A DNA stretch of 22,298 bases from a virus: IMG/VR virus record IMGVR_UViG_3300025128_000384, positions 1-22,298 of that record; one strand, 5' to 3'. The notes beneath the pieces were generated by a model, which made no database searches, was not told the origin of the DNA, and worked only from the letters and a program-made list of their open reading frames with translations. Of this stretch, positions 15,026 through 22,146 are shown piece by piece. The translations under genes were made by a program, and so were the position numbers. Positions within the stretch are counted from its first letter, which is position 1; every line of letters starts with the position of its first letter.

Positions 15026-16830
15026 TAAAATATCCCCGCGTTTCGTGCGCCAGCCGCTGCCGATAGTCCGGCTACCCCAAGACCCAGAATACTTTGGGCC
15101 GGAGATACGTTTGGTGTAGTGGTTGCTGTAATAGTAGATTGCGACGACGGAGCGCCTTTGTAAATGTCAGATAAGAATCCGACACGTTGGTACGGCTCGT
15201 AAGCCTGTTGTAATTGCGTTTGGCGACCAGCCTCAATGTTAGCTTGATCTTGTGCTTGGAACTGTTTGCCAACATCGAACAAGAAGCCCTGTTCTTTTTG
15301 CGCCATGTTTTGACCCAGTTCGCCCAGTGAAGCTTGGCTCAAACCAATGTCTTTAAGTGCAGTACCTTGCTGAAGACCAAGTTGACCCGCTTGTGACCCT
15401 AGAGTTCCAAGACCCTCGGCAACACGGCCTGTCATCTCTTGTCCTTGAAGGCCCAAAGCTCCAGCGGCCTGTGCGCCCTGCATTCCCATTTGAGCCTGTC
15501 CTTGGCCAAGTTGTCCAGCTTGTCCAGCCATCTGGCCTGCAAACTGTTCGCCTGCCATACCCATTTGACCCGCTTGTGCTGCAATTCCTGCTTGAGTTTG
15601 TGCGCCAGACAGTCCCAACTGACCCGCCTGATTGGCTAATTGACCCGCTAATTGTTCTCCGGACATGCCTACTTCTGCGGAGGAAAGTCCTAGTTGACCT
15701 AACTGACCAGCTTGTGCCGCTGCAAGTTGTTCCGCAGAAAGTCCTAGCTGACCTGCGCCTTGGGCCGCGGATATAGCAGAACCAGCCCCTTGTGCGCCTA
15801 GAGCGCCCGTAAGCTGTGCGGCCTGTTGACCACGCCCTTGTTGAGCTTCAAATGCTTGTTGTGAACGACTCGCCGCGTTTTCAAAACCTGCTTGACGCAT
15901 ACCCGCAGCAGTTCGAGCTTGCTGCTCAAGAATGTTTCGAGCGAGTTCAGCCTCTTGGACCGCGGCCCGTGAGCCGCCAAACGCTCCTGCACCAACAGCT
16001 TGAGCCGCGGCACCTTGTTGTTGTATCTCTCCAGCGCGTTGAATATCCGCTAGTGCTTGCTGCACCGCAGCATCTTCGTATTGGTTCATAAATGCGCCTG
16101 CACTGGCAGGGTCATACGCTCCGGTTGTACCCGCCAAACCAGCAATGCCTTGTTCCGCGGTCTGTTGCCCAAATGCACCAGCCTGTTGCAAAGCCGCCGC
16201 GGCATCCGCAGTTATGTTTCGTGCGCCTTTAACAGCTTGTTGACTTCCTGTGATAGCGTCCTGATACGCCCCAATACCTGACTGTCCATAAGTACGTGCG
16301 CCCTGAGTAGCGTCTGTCATTCCTTGTTGAGCAGTAGTTATTTGACCGGGAATTGCGTCATAAGCTCTGAGTTGGTCTGCCATAGACTGACCAGCAATTT
16401 GTTGCGTATTTAACGCAGCTTGTCCAAGACCTTGTTGAGCGGCTTCTGTTGCAGCTTGTCCGTAATCAATAGAGGCACCAATACCTTGCTGGGCTGCTCC
16501 GACTTGATCCGCAATTCCGCTTTCTGCGGTTTTAAACATGCCCGCAGCGTCTGCCTGCATGGCTTGTGCCGGGACCAAAGCTTGTCCGGTTACGTTTTGC
16601 GCGTCACCTAAAGTTCCGGCGGCAGCGTCTAAGTAAGGTTTGTACTGACCTATGCCTGCTTCAGCAAGTTCTCCGGCTTTGAGTTGAAGCTGAGACATTT
16701 CCGCAACCATTTGCGGAGGAAGTTGTATACCTTGGTCAGCGAGAGCTTTTGCAGATTGTAATAAACCAATCTTGTAGGCTTCAATATCAGCGGCTTCGCG
16801 GACAATCTGTTCTGAAGTATTAACTGCCAT
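15025..16830 (-). CDS. Ala/Gln/Gly-rich helical virion protein with 18-residue repeats, 601 aa
   Basis: The whole protein is predicted helix of very biased composition, with almost no Trp or Cys. Residues about 55-235 carry loose repeats of the AAQQGIG kind. Residues about 246-330 (AFMNQYEDAAVQQALADIQRAG, then GAGAFGGSRAAVQEAELARN) form a less repetitive core that resembles a conserved segment in marine podovirus virion proteins. Residues 358-485 hold an 18-residue repeat with consensus LGLSGEQLAGQLAxQAGQ. The C-terminus ends in a hydrophobic stretch, SILGLGVAGLSAAAGA (580-595). An internal or ejection protein forming a long helical assembly is a reasonable inference; a scaffold or tape-measure-like rod is the alternative. 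Start and stop each overlap a neighbour by one base (TAATG), so it is translationally coupled. Confidence 0.86.
   Translation of the reverse strand: MAVNTSEQIVREAADIEAYKIGLLQSAKALADQGIQLPPQMVAEMSQLQLKAGELAEAGIGQYKPYLDAAAGTLGDAQNVTGQALVPAQAMQADAAGMFKTAESGIADQVGAAQQGIGASIDYGQAATEAAQQGLGQAALNTQQIAGQSMADQLRAYDAIPGQITTAQQGMTDATQGARTYGQSGIGAYQDAITGSQQAVKGARNITADAAAALQQAGAFGQQTAEQGIAGLAGTTGAYDPASAGAFMNQYEDAAVQQALADIQRAGEIQQQGAAAQAVGAGAFGGSRAAVQEAELARNILEQQARTAAGMRQAGFENAASRSQQAFEAQQGRGQQAAQLTGALGAQGAGSAISAAQGAGQLGLSAEQLAAAQAGQLGQLGLSSAEVGMSGEQLAGQLANQAGQLGLSGAQTQAGIAAQAGQMGMAGEQFAGQMAGQAGQLGQGQAQMGMQGAQAAGALGLQGQEMTGRVAEGLGTLGSQAGQLGLQQGTALKDIGLSQASLGELGQNMAQKEQGFLFDVGKQFQAQDQANIEAGRQTQLQQAYEPYQRVGFLSDIYKGAPSSQSTITATTTPNVSPAQSILGLGVAGLSAAAGARNAGIF
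15376..15759 (-). repeat. 18-residue (54-base) coding repeat tract
   Basis: In the 601-aa protein the hydrophobic pairs LGL/MGM fall at residues 362, 380, 405 and 423, with LGQ at 441, all 18 apart apart from one added seven-residue step (380 to 387 to 405). Later steps are 7 and 11. Eighteen residues equal five alpha-helical turns. Confidence 0.88.
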
Positions 16831-18521
16831 TATGCTGTCTGCCTTCCTCGGTTCTCAAGTTTACTCATAACAGAATACATGTTTTGAATACCTTGTTGCA
16901 TGTTTCCATTGCCCAACCCTTTAACGGCGTCGGTAGTCATAACAAACTCGCCCGGCATTAACATAGCACGAACGCTGTCTTTGTTAGGAACTCCTTCGTT
17001 TGGCATTATGCCGCCAGTACGTCGGGGAAATATCTCACCGCCTTTAGCTGCAAACTGTGCTACAGAAGGTCTAGCAAAAGGTCCGGTGGCCGTGCTTACT
17101 GATCCAAAACCCGGTTGGCCCCCAGAGAAGGGGTCTTCATTAGACATTTGGAAAGCAGTGGCATCATAAGCTTGAATATCAGGTGGTGTATAAGTGCTTT
17201 TTGTTTCGTACTGGCCTGTTTGAGGGTTTAAAACAATGTTTCCGAGGTCTCCAATTAGGTACTTACTTGGATCGTCTTCTACCAAAGTAGACCCTGTGAT
17301 TGGGTTACCGTCCTCGTCTCGTCCAATTACGCCAGCAGCTTCTTGCTCTGGAACTTCAAAAGCGCCTGCGGCTCCAGCAACTGCGGTTCCCGCTGCGGCC
17401 ATAGGCAGATAAGACCTTAAAAATCCGGGTGCCGCCTCTGCGGCCATCTGTTTCGCTACTTCCATAGTAATAGGTGAGCCAGCAGCTTGAGCGGAATTAT
17501 AAAAGTCCATAGCTGTTCCACCTTTAGGAAAGAAAGCATCTTTAATATTTCCCTCTGCCAGATTTGCTCCAAAACTTTTTACTTCAGGTATTTCTGGGTT
17601 TACTCCCGGTTTTGGTATATTAGCTTCGGGTACTTGATTAGCCGCAATATTTTCCGGTTGAACAGCCGACAAAGCCCGACCACTAAAAGTATCTTGCGCC
17701 AACAAGTCTGCGGTTGGTGTAAATTTACTAAACATTCTGGTAGCATCCGCTGCGGGAGCCGTGCCGAGACCTACCTTAGAACCAAGACTTTGTAGAGTAT
17801 TTCCTGTTCCTGTTGCAAATTGGCCTAATCTTGCGGTGGGAGCCGCTAACTCTGCACTTATGTTCTGCATAAATTTACCGGGACCAGTAAACCCTTTCAT
17901 AATACCACCCGTAATACCTGCCATTACTCCTGATTTAAGAGCATCTTTTAAACTGCCGCCAGATATAAGTGTTCCAATTCCTGAACCTAACGCTGCACCA
18001 TAAACTGCACCTAAAGGTGTCATTCCTAAAACAATAGGTAAGACAACCGGAGCAATCTTTTTAACAACTTTTACAACGCCTTTAATAACGTTTTTGACAC
18101 CCTTAACGACGCCCTTGACAGCCTTTTTAATAAACTTAAAGAAAAACTCTGGTGCGCCAGTGTTTGGATTAATACTGTTTTCATCAGAGCCTACAACATA
18201 CCGCTCTGGGTTTTCTACGCCTTGACGCTCAAGAAAAGCAAACAACGTTTCTTTCATCTGAGGGTCGTCTTTTAGAAAAACAGCCGGAATAATCAATTCG
18301 CCAGTTTCTACGTGAGCAAGAGTATTGTCGCCCTCGCGGCCCATAGCAGCCATCTTTTTTGTTAAAGCAGGAAATTGGGCAATTCCGTTGTTACCGAACT
18401 CTTCTGTACCGTCGTCATCCGGACCGTATATTGCGTCCGCATCTTCATCAGACATTACAAAGGCGGCAATACCACCTTCTGGAAGTTCTAAGAGTTCGTC
18501 TTTTTGAGCCGCTTTTGCCAT
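16830..18521 (-). CDS. Membrane-active internal/ejection or tape-measure-like virion protein, 563 aa
   Basis: The N-terminus is acidic (DEDADAIYGPDDDGTEE, about 25-41), then HVETGELIIP (70-79). Residues 126-156 form a lysine-striped amphipathic helix (K129, 132/133, 136, 140, 143, 147, 151, 154/155) running directly into a hydrophobic Gly-rich segment (157-188), consistent with membrane insertion. Another apolar patch is near 375-390. The C-terminal 80 residues contain FAAKGG (490-495), TGGIMPNEGVPNKDSVRAML and PGEFVMTTDAV (522-532), the type of signature seen at the end of phage tail tape-measure proteins. Context between the zinc-ribbon gene and the helical 601-aa gene suggests a channel-forming ejection protein. 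The exact role is inferred; a short tape measure is the alternative. Both ends overlap neighbours by one base. Confidence 0.86.
   Translation of the reverse strand: MAKAAQKDELLELPEGGIAAFVMSDEDADAIYGPDDDGTEEFGNNGIAQFPALTKKMAAMGREGDNTLAHVETGELIIPAVFLKDDPQMKETLFAFLERQGVENPERYVVGSDENSINPNTGAPEFFFKFIKKAVKGVVKGVKNVIKGVVKVVKKIAPVVLPIVLGMTPLGAVYGAALGSGIGTLISGGSLKDALKSGVMAGITGGIMKGFTGPGKFMQNISAELAAPTARLGQFATGTGNTLQSLGSKVGLGTAPAADATRMFSKFTPTADLLAQDTFSGRALSAVQPENIAANQVPEANIPKPGVNPEIPEVKSFGANLAEGNIKDAFFPKGGTAMDFYNSAQAAGSPITMEVAKQMAAEAAPGFLRSYLPMAAAGTAVAGAAGAFEVPEQEAAGVIGRDEDGNPITGSTLVEDDPSKYLIGDLGNIVLNPQTGQYETKSTYTPPDIQAYDATAFQMSNEDPFSGGQPGFGSVSTATGPFARPSVAQFAAKGGEIFPRRTGGIMPNEGVPNKDSVRAMLMPGEFVMTTDAVKGLGNGNMQQGIQNMYSVMSKLENRGRQTA
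17952..18146 (-). other. Coding segment for cationic amphipathic helix plus membrane segment
   Basis: Residues 126-190 of the 563-aa protein. Lysines recur at 3-4-residue steps among Val/Ile/Gly, then a lysine-free apolar run with GxxxG-like spacing (YGAALGSGIGTLISGG). It resembles a cationic membrane-active peptide joined to a transmembrane helix. Confidence 0.75.
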
Positions 18522-18754
18522 TATCCCGCTCCACCAATAATACTGTCAGGCATGGTTACTTGAACCATTGTACTTCTATTTTCACTCCCAGTCCATGAAG
18601 AACCGCAATCAGGACAATTTCCGTCAGGGTAAGAAGCAATTTCTTCTGGAGTGTCTACCTCATTTCCACAATTAGTACAATTCACTAAGTCTTGGCTTGT
18701 AGAAGGTCTCCACTTGCTACCATCTGACATAATAATAATTGTTTCGTCACTCAT
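18521..18754 (-). CDS. Small zinc-ribbon protein
   Basis: 77 aa. Two CxxC knuckles, CTNCG (C26, C29) and CPDCG (C47, C50), are 17 residues apart, the layout of a single zinc ribbon. The flanking DGSKWRPSTSQDLVNC and PEEIASYPDGNCPDCGSSW make a compact fold with little else. It sits within the virion operon, overlapping the 98-aa gene by four bases (ATGA) and the 563-aa gene by one (TAATG). It could be a minor structural protein or assembly factor binding nucleic acid or another virion protein. The zinc-binding prediction is firm; the role is unknown. Confidence 0.85.
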   Translation of the reverse strand: MSDETIIIMSDGSKWRPSTSQDLVNCTNCGNEVDTPEEIASYPDGNCPDCGSSWTGSENRSTMVQVTMPDSIIGGAG

Positions 18755-19047
18755 GTTATTGTTACCGTAGCAGTGCCCACGGCCCCCGTTCCTGATGAAC
18801 CCCTTGTATAAGGCTTGTTTGCAACAGTAATCCTTAACTCATCACCGTATTGAAAAATGCCCCCTAAAGGAAGTTGAAAGTTATCTGTTTGTAAATTAGG
18901 TAAAGTTAACGCTGAAGCCTGCCAAGGCCCCGGATTGCTTATCTGCTCCAAAAACACAGAAAAAGCCCGCATAACCTCGACTTGGTAGTTAAGGTTGTAA
19001 TCCGCAGGAGGATTAGGAAAGAAGGGTAAAACTAAACCTCTGCTCAT
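18751..19047 (-). CDS. Small conserved-looking tail/virion protein of unknown function
   Basis: 98 aa. The N-terminus has LVLPFFPNPPADYN, then a helix (YQVEVMRAFSVFLEQI), then a beta-rich C-terminal half ending in TVTIT. The pattern, a Pro-rich arm plus small beta fold with no membrane segment, fits a small tail or connector component. It overlaps the tail-protein gene upstream and the zinc-ribbon gene downstream by four bases each (ATGA), implying made-together products. I do not recognise the family with certainty. Confidence 0.82.
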   Translation of the reverse strand: MSRGLVLPFFPNPPADYNLNYQVEVMRAFSVFLEQISNPGPWQASALTLPNLQTDNFQLPLGGIFQYGDELRITVANKPYTRGSSGTGAVGTATVTIT

Positions 19048-20969
19048 CGGCGGCCATCCGATCTGGCGTCAACCCGTGGAGTTCCAAGTCTCCAATCAAC
19101 CCCTGTAGCATCAGAAGCTATCTTAAAAGCAAAAGATCGGCCCCTTAAACGAATGTCTACTTCGCTTGTAAACTGCTCCACAGGAACAGTTGCAGACCGA
19201 GTTACCGCATTAGTCGAAGTTGTGGTGTAGTCAGTGCCGGGAAAGTTACGAGTTTCTAAAGTCATGTTTACAGAAGGATTAGCTGAGTCAGAACCTGAGA
19301 ATGTTACATCAGGGATAAGTCTACGAAGTGACACAAAGTTGTCTCCAGCACCCATCGTCACCTGACTGCTTTCAATGTAAGAATCCACCGATACCGCCGG
19401 GGTTACACTGCCATCATCTTGACCAAACTCATGGTAATACAAGAACCCGTCAGTGCCTGCCGCAATAGGATATTGAGCAATACCACGATCTAACCATGCC
19501 GTGCGGGTAAGAGTTCCATAATACCAAGCCTGCTCCGAATAGTTATAAACAACGTATCGGTCTATTGAAGTAGAGCTTGCAGACGGATAAAACCACCATA
19601 TTTCTGAGTAACTAGAGTTTACACCTGTGGTAACCTTAGAGGTTTGTTCAAAGTTAAAATCATTAAAAACGTATGATCTTACAGAACAAGGAAGCTTTTG
19701 TACCTGACCAGAGTAAACGTAAAACTCTTCTCTACCCATCCAGTAAACAGAGTCATCCACCGCAATAGCCGATAAAGGACTTGCAATTGTAATATTTTCA
19801 GAAATTAAACTAATTCCGAAAGTAAACGGCGGCCCTAAAAACTGCATGGCGTGAAGAGAACGGTCCGTAAATACTAGGATTTGTTGGCGCGTTTCTACTG
19901 CCATAATTATTTCAGACCCGGAACCAATTCTTAAATCACCCGCTGTATTTGTTGCTTGAGACTCCCAAACAAGAGGGTTTTCTTGGTCCGAAAACCGTAT
20001 TAAAAGCGGGTCTTGCGTACCAACATTGTCTTGAGGATCACAACCAAAAGCAATAATGTGCCTGTCACGGTCTGAAACTAAAACTTGTTTTGCAATTGTA
20101 GGAGTTGTGGAATCTGCCCCGGATAAGTCAGATATAGCTACCGCAGGCAAGAAAGCAGAAGCATTTGTTGATTTATCCCAGTAAAATATTCCTCCATTAC
20201 GCGCATTAATTATAAGGTCTTCTCCAAAATTATCGTGACTCCATATACGAAGTTTATTGCCCGCAGCACTTATGTCTGTGCCCGAACCCCAAGTTCCGCG
20301 GCCCCATGTTCCTGCACCCCATCCGTTGCCCAAAACAGCCGTATCCAACCCAACGTTTACTTGATAAGTGCCAACAATTGATCCACCGCCGTTACCACTG
20401 TCCGAACTGTTTGCAACAACAGGCGTTGGTGTGTATGTCCCGTTAACCGTTATTTCTGCCAAAGAAGCCACGGCTCTAGCTACAACAGTGTAGCTATTAG
20501 CATTTATAATAGTAACTATCTGGTATTCTTGGTTTAGAACAGCCGCTGTTATTACGCCCCCAAGAGTTGCCGCCCCAGAAAAGGTTACAAAATCACCCTC
20601 TGTAGCACCGTTGCTTGCATCCGTAACAGTTAGCAGTGAAGAGCCGTCAACCGCGGCAAACGTCACGTCGCCCGCGGATGTTGTAGAACGGACGGGAGTA
20701 ATGTCGTTATAACCCCCGCCTTCTTCGATGTAGTATTTTAAATGAGTGCCCACTCCAATGTAGTTTGTTCCGTCAAGCGCGACAAAAGGGTGAAGAGCCC
20801 GGCACGTTCCTAAAAAACTACTATTAGACAATTTTTGCCAACCGCCTATTTTTTCAGGAGTGCCGAATCTAAACCTTACCTTGTTACAATCAAACCAACC
20901 TCCTTCGTTTGAATACGAGGTTGTTTCACGGTTAACGCCCGGTCTAAATTGTAACTTTGTAAGGGGCAT
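19044..20969 (-). CDS. Tail protein, tail-tubular-B / DNA-stabilisation-like, 641 aa
   Basis: The N-terminal signature LQFRPGVNRETTSYSNEGGW (5-24) followed by DCNKVRFRFGTPEKIGGW (27-44) and the C-terminal WRLGTPRVDARSDGRR are hallmarks of a marine podovirus tail family often annotated as tail tubular protein B or packaged-DNA stabilisation protein. Between them the protein is beta-rich, with repeating hydrophobic strands consistent with a beta-propeller. Residues about 104-165 (FAAVDGSSLLTVTD to YTVVARAV) look like an inserted immunoglobulin-like or FCCH-like module. The likely role is the short-tail nozzle joining portal complex and fibres. GGCGGAG at 20977-20983 is the ribosome site. It heads the overlapping chain of virion genes that continues to 11795. 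The assignment to tail is confident; the exact tail component is less so. Confidence 0.82.
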   Translation of the reverse strand: MPLTKLQFRPGVNRETTSYSNEGGWFDCNKVRFRFGTPEKIGGWQKLSNSSFLGTCRALHPFVALDGTNYIGVGTHLKYYIEEGGGYNDITPVRSTTSAGDVTFAAVDGSSLLTVTDASNGATEGDFVTFSGAATLGGVITAAVLNQEYQIVTIINANSYTVVARAVASLAEITVNGTYTPTPVVANSSDSGNGGGSIVGTYQVNVGLDTAVLGNGWGAGTWGRGTWGSGTDISAAGNKLRIWSHDNFGEDLIINARNGGIFYWDKSTNASAFLPAVAISDLSGADSTTPTIAKQVLVSDRDRHIIAFGCDPQDNVGTQDPLLIRFSDQENPLVWESQATNTAGDLRIGSGSEIIMAVETRQQILVFTDRSLHAMQFLGPPFTFGISLISENITIASPLSAIAVDDSVYWMGREEFYVYSGQVQKLPCSVRSYVFNDFNFEQTSKVTTGVNSSYSEIWWFYPSASSTSIDRYVVYNYSEQAWYYGTLTRTAWLDRGIAQYPIAAGTDGFLYYHEFGQDDGSVTPAVSVDSYIESSQVTMGAGDNFVSLRRLIPDVTFSGSDSANPSVNMTLETRNFPGTDYTTTSTNAVTRSATVPVEQFTSEVDIRLRGRSFAFKIASDATGVDWRLGTPRVDARSDGRR

Positions 20970-20982
20970 TCATTTACTCCGC

Positions 20983-21204
20983 CTAGTTTGCAGTTTTTTC
21001 TTCGTTATTATCTAACGATGTTGTCAGCATACTTAAACACGCTTGATGACCTATCTGCACCTGACGCAAGTGAGCTTGTGCAGATGTAATCTTTCTTTCT
21101 AAGTCAACAACGTCACTCAAGAATACTTTCTGAGTGTCGTTTAAATCATCGTAGTTATGTTCAGTGCCATTGATCGTGACGGTGTTTGTGTTTTTTTTAG
21201 CCAT
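20983..21204 (-). CDS. Small helical phage protein, DUF6447-like
   Basis: 73 aa. The start VTINGTEHNYDDLNDTQKVFL resembles the small marine-phage family usually labelled DUF6447, in which a short beta hairpin is followed by a helix. Residues 33-60 (DLERKITSAQAHLRQVQIGHQACL) form a predicted coiled coil, and the tail is acidic. AAAAGGAG (complement of 21211-21218) lies six bases before the ATG, one of the best ribosome sites in the window. The family label is from memory of the pattern. The function is unknown; a structural or assembly accessory role is suggested by location only. Confidence 0.8.
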   Translation of the reverse strand: MAKKNTNTVTINGTEHNYDDLNDTQKVFLSDVVDLERKITSAQAHLRQVQIGHQACLSMLTTSLDNNEEKTAN

Positions 21205-21227
21205 CGTGATCTCCTTTTAAGTTAAAT

Positions 21228-21497
21228 TTATGAAGTGAATGAATTAGCCGCAGTAATAGCTTTGTCTATTTCTGTAAAACTTTCACTGCCCCAATCTTCT
21301 AATGCTTTCATGTGAACGAGATAGCCGTTACTACGAGCTACACGCTCTTTCTTTTCGTCATGCGTCATGTCATGTCCGAAATCTCTGTCCGTTGCATCAC
21401 TGCCTTTAGCGTGGGTAGCAATAACGCTGTTAATTACCGACACACTGCCCAGCATTGCTGCGTGGTCCTGTGCGATTTGATCTGCTTCTCTTGCCAT
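21228..21497 (-). CDS. Small hypothetical phage protein, 89 aa
   Basis: All-helical and charged, with AREADQIAQDHAAMLGSVSV, a loop KGSDATDRDFGHDMTHDEKK, then SNGYLVHMKALEDWGSESFTEI. The RDFxxDMTxDEKK and DWGSE blocks recall a small family common near tail genes of marine phages, but I cannot name it. There is no signal peptide or membrane segment. An AAGGAT-like ribosome site lies inside the end of the oxygenase gene, five bases separating the two genes. The translation and placement support a real gene of unknown role. Confidence 0.8.
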   Translation of the reverse strand: MAREADQIAQDHAAMLGSVSVINSVIATHAKGSDATDRDFGHDMTHDEKKERVARSNGYLVHMKALEDWGSESFTEIDKAITAANSFTS

Positions 21498-21502
21498 TTT
21501 AT

Positions 21503-22144
21503 TTATCCTTGTAGCTGTGCAATGTTGATATTGCCTGAGATTGATATACGTTCCCCATCATTATCATAAAAGGGAAACACCTGATGAAGCATAGTTGATG
21601 GAAACATAACCATGTAACCCTCTGCTTCTTTCTCCATGTTGTAGGCAAAGGTTGACACCCTGCCCAACGTATTTGTGTAACTAAATGCAAAATTAGAAAT
21701 GTGATTGTCTGCATTCGAGTTGGCACAAATAGGAAGTTTCTTCTGCTCTGCGTAAGATGTAGGTATCTGCATCCATATGACAAAGCTGTACACACCACTG
21801 TGGTCGTGCGGTGGGTTAAACTCATGCTGCTTCTGGAAGTTAACCCAGAGGCTTTCCAAGTTCCAACCCTCACCCTCCTGCATAGTTTCACGCCAAGGTC
21901 CGCCATACGCCTCAATGTGGCTTTCTATAAACGAAGGCAGTAGCTCAGTCACAAACTCCTTGAGTAGGGGTGAGTCACCGTCCAGCCTGATAGACGTACT
22001 TATGTTACCTGCTAACTCAGGCTTCATATCCTCTGGTTGTTCTCGTGCTTCGTTTACAACTTTCCATATGTTGTCCACAACGTCCTCTGGGAGTTGCCCC
22101 TCAACAACCCCTACATTAGGAAAGTTTCGTTGTATTAGGTCCAT
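21503..22144 (-). CDS. 2OG-Fe(II) oxygenase family protein
   Basis: 213 aa. The core has WVNFQKQHEFNPPHDHSGVY (100-119), with the first metal-binding histidines H113/H115, followed by strand FVIWMQIP. The distal half ends in FPSTMLHQVFPF (H187) and GERISISGNI (R199, the likely 2-oxoglutarate-binding arginine). This is the jelly-roll pattern of phage oxygenases of the PF13759 type. These enzymes use iron, oxygen and 2-oxoglutarate to hydroxylate a protein or nucleotide; the substrate is unknown. Location just after a tail-fibre gene hints at tail or host-surface modification, as inference. The H113-D114-H115 motif differs from the classic HxD, so which residues bind iron is uncertain. It starts two bases after the fibre stop. 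Confidence 0.85.
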   Translation of the reverse strand: MDLIQRNFPNVGVVEGQLPEDVVDNIWKVVNEAREQPEDMKPELAGNISTSIRLDGDSPLLKEFVTELLPSFIESHIEAYGGPWRETMQEGEGWNLESLWVNFQKQHEFNPPHDHSGVYSFVIWMQIPTSYAEQKKLPICANSNADNHISNFAFSYTNTLGRVSTFAYNMEKEAEGYMVMFPSTMLHQVFPFYDNDGERISISGNINIAQLQG

Positions 22145-22146
22145 GC

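Noticed and set aside
15376-15759. Possible CRISPR-like or minisatellite array
   Set aside because: The period is 54 bases in frame with diverged sequence and no unique spacers; it is a protein repeat.
15357-15776. Plus-strand 139-codon open frame
   Set aside because: It is the complement of the 18-residue repeat region; the apparent periodicity comes from the real minus-strand gene.
21191-21198. T-run resembling a terminator tail
   Set aside because: It encodes lysines at the N-terminus of the 73-aa protein and has no stem beside it.
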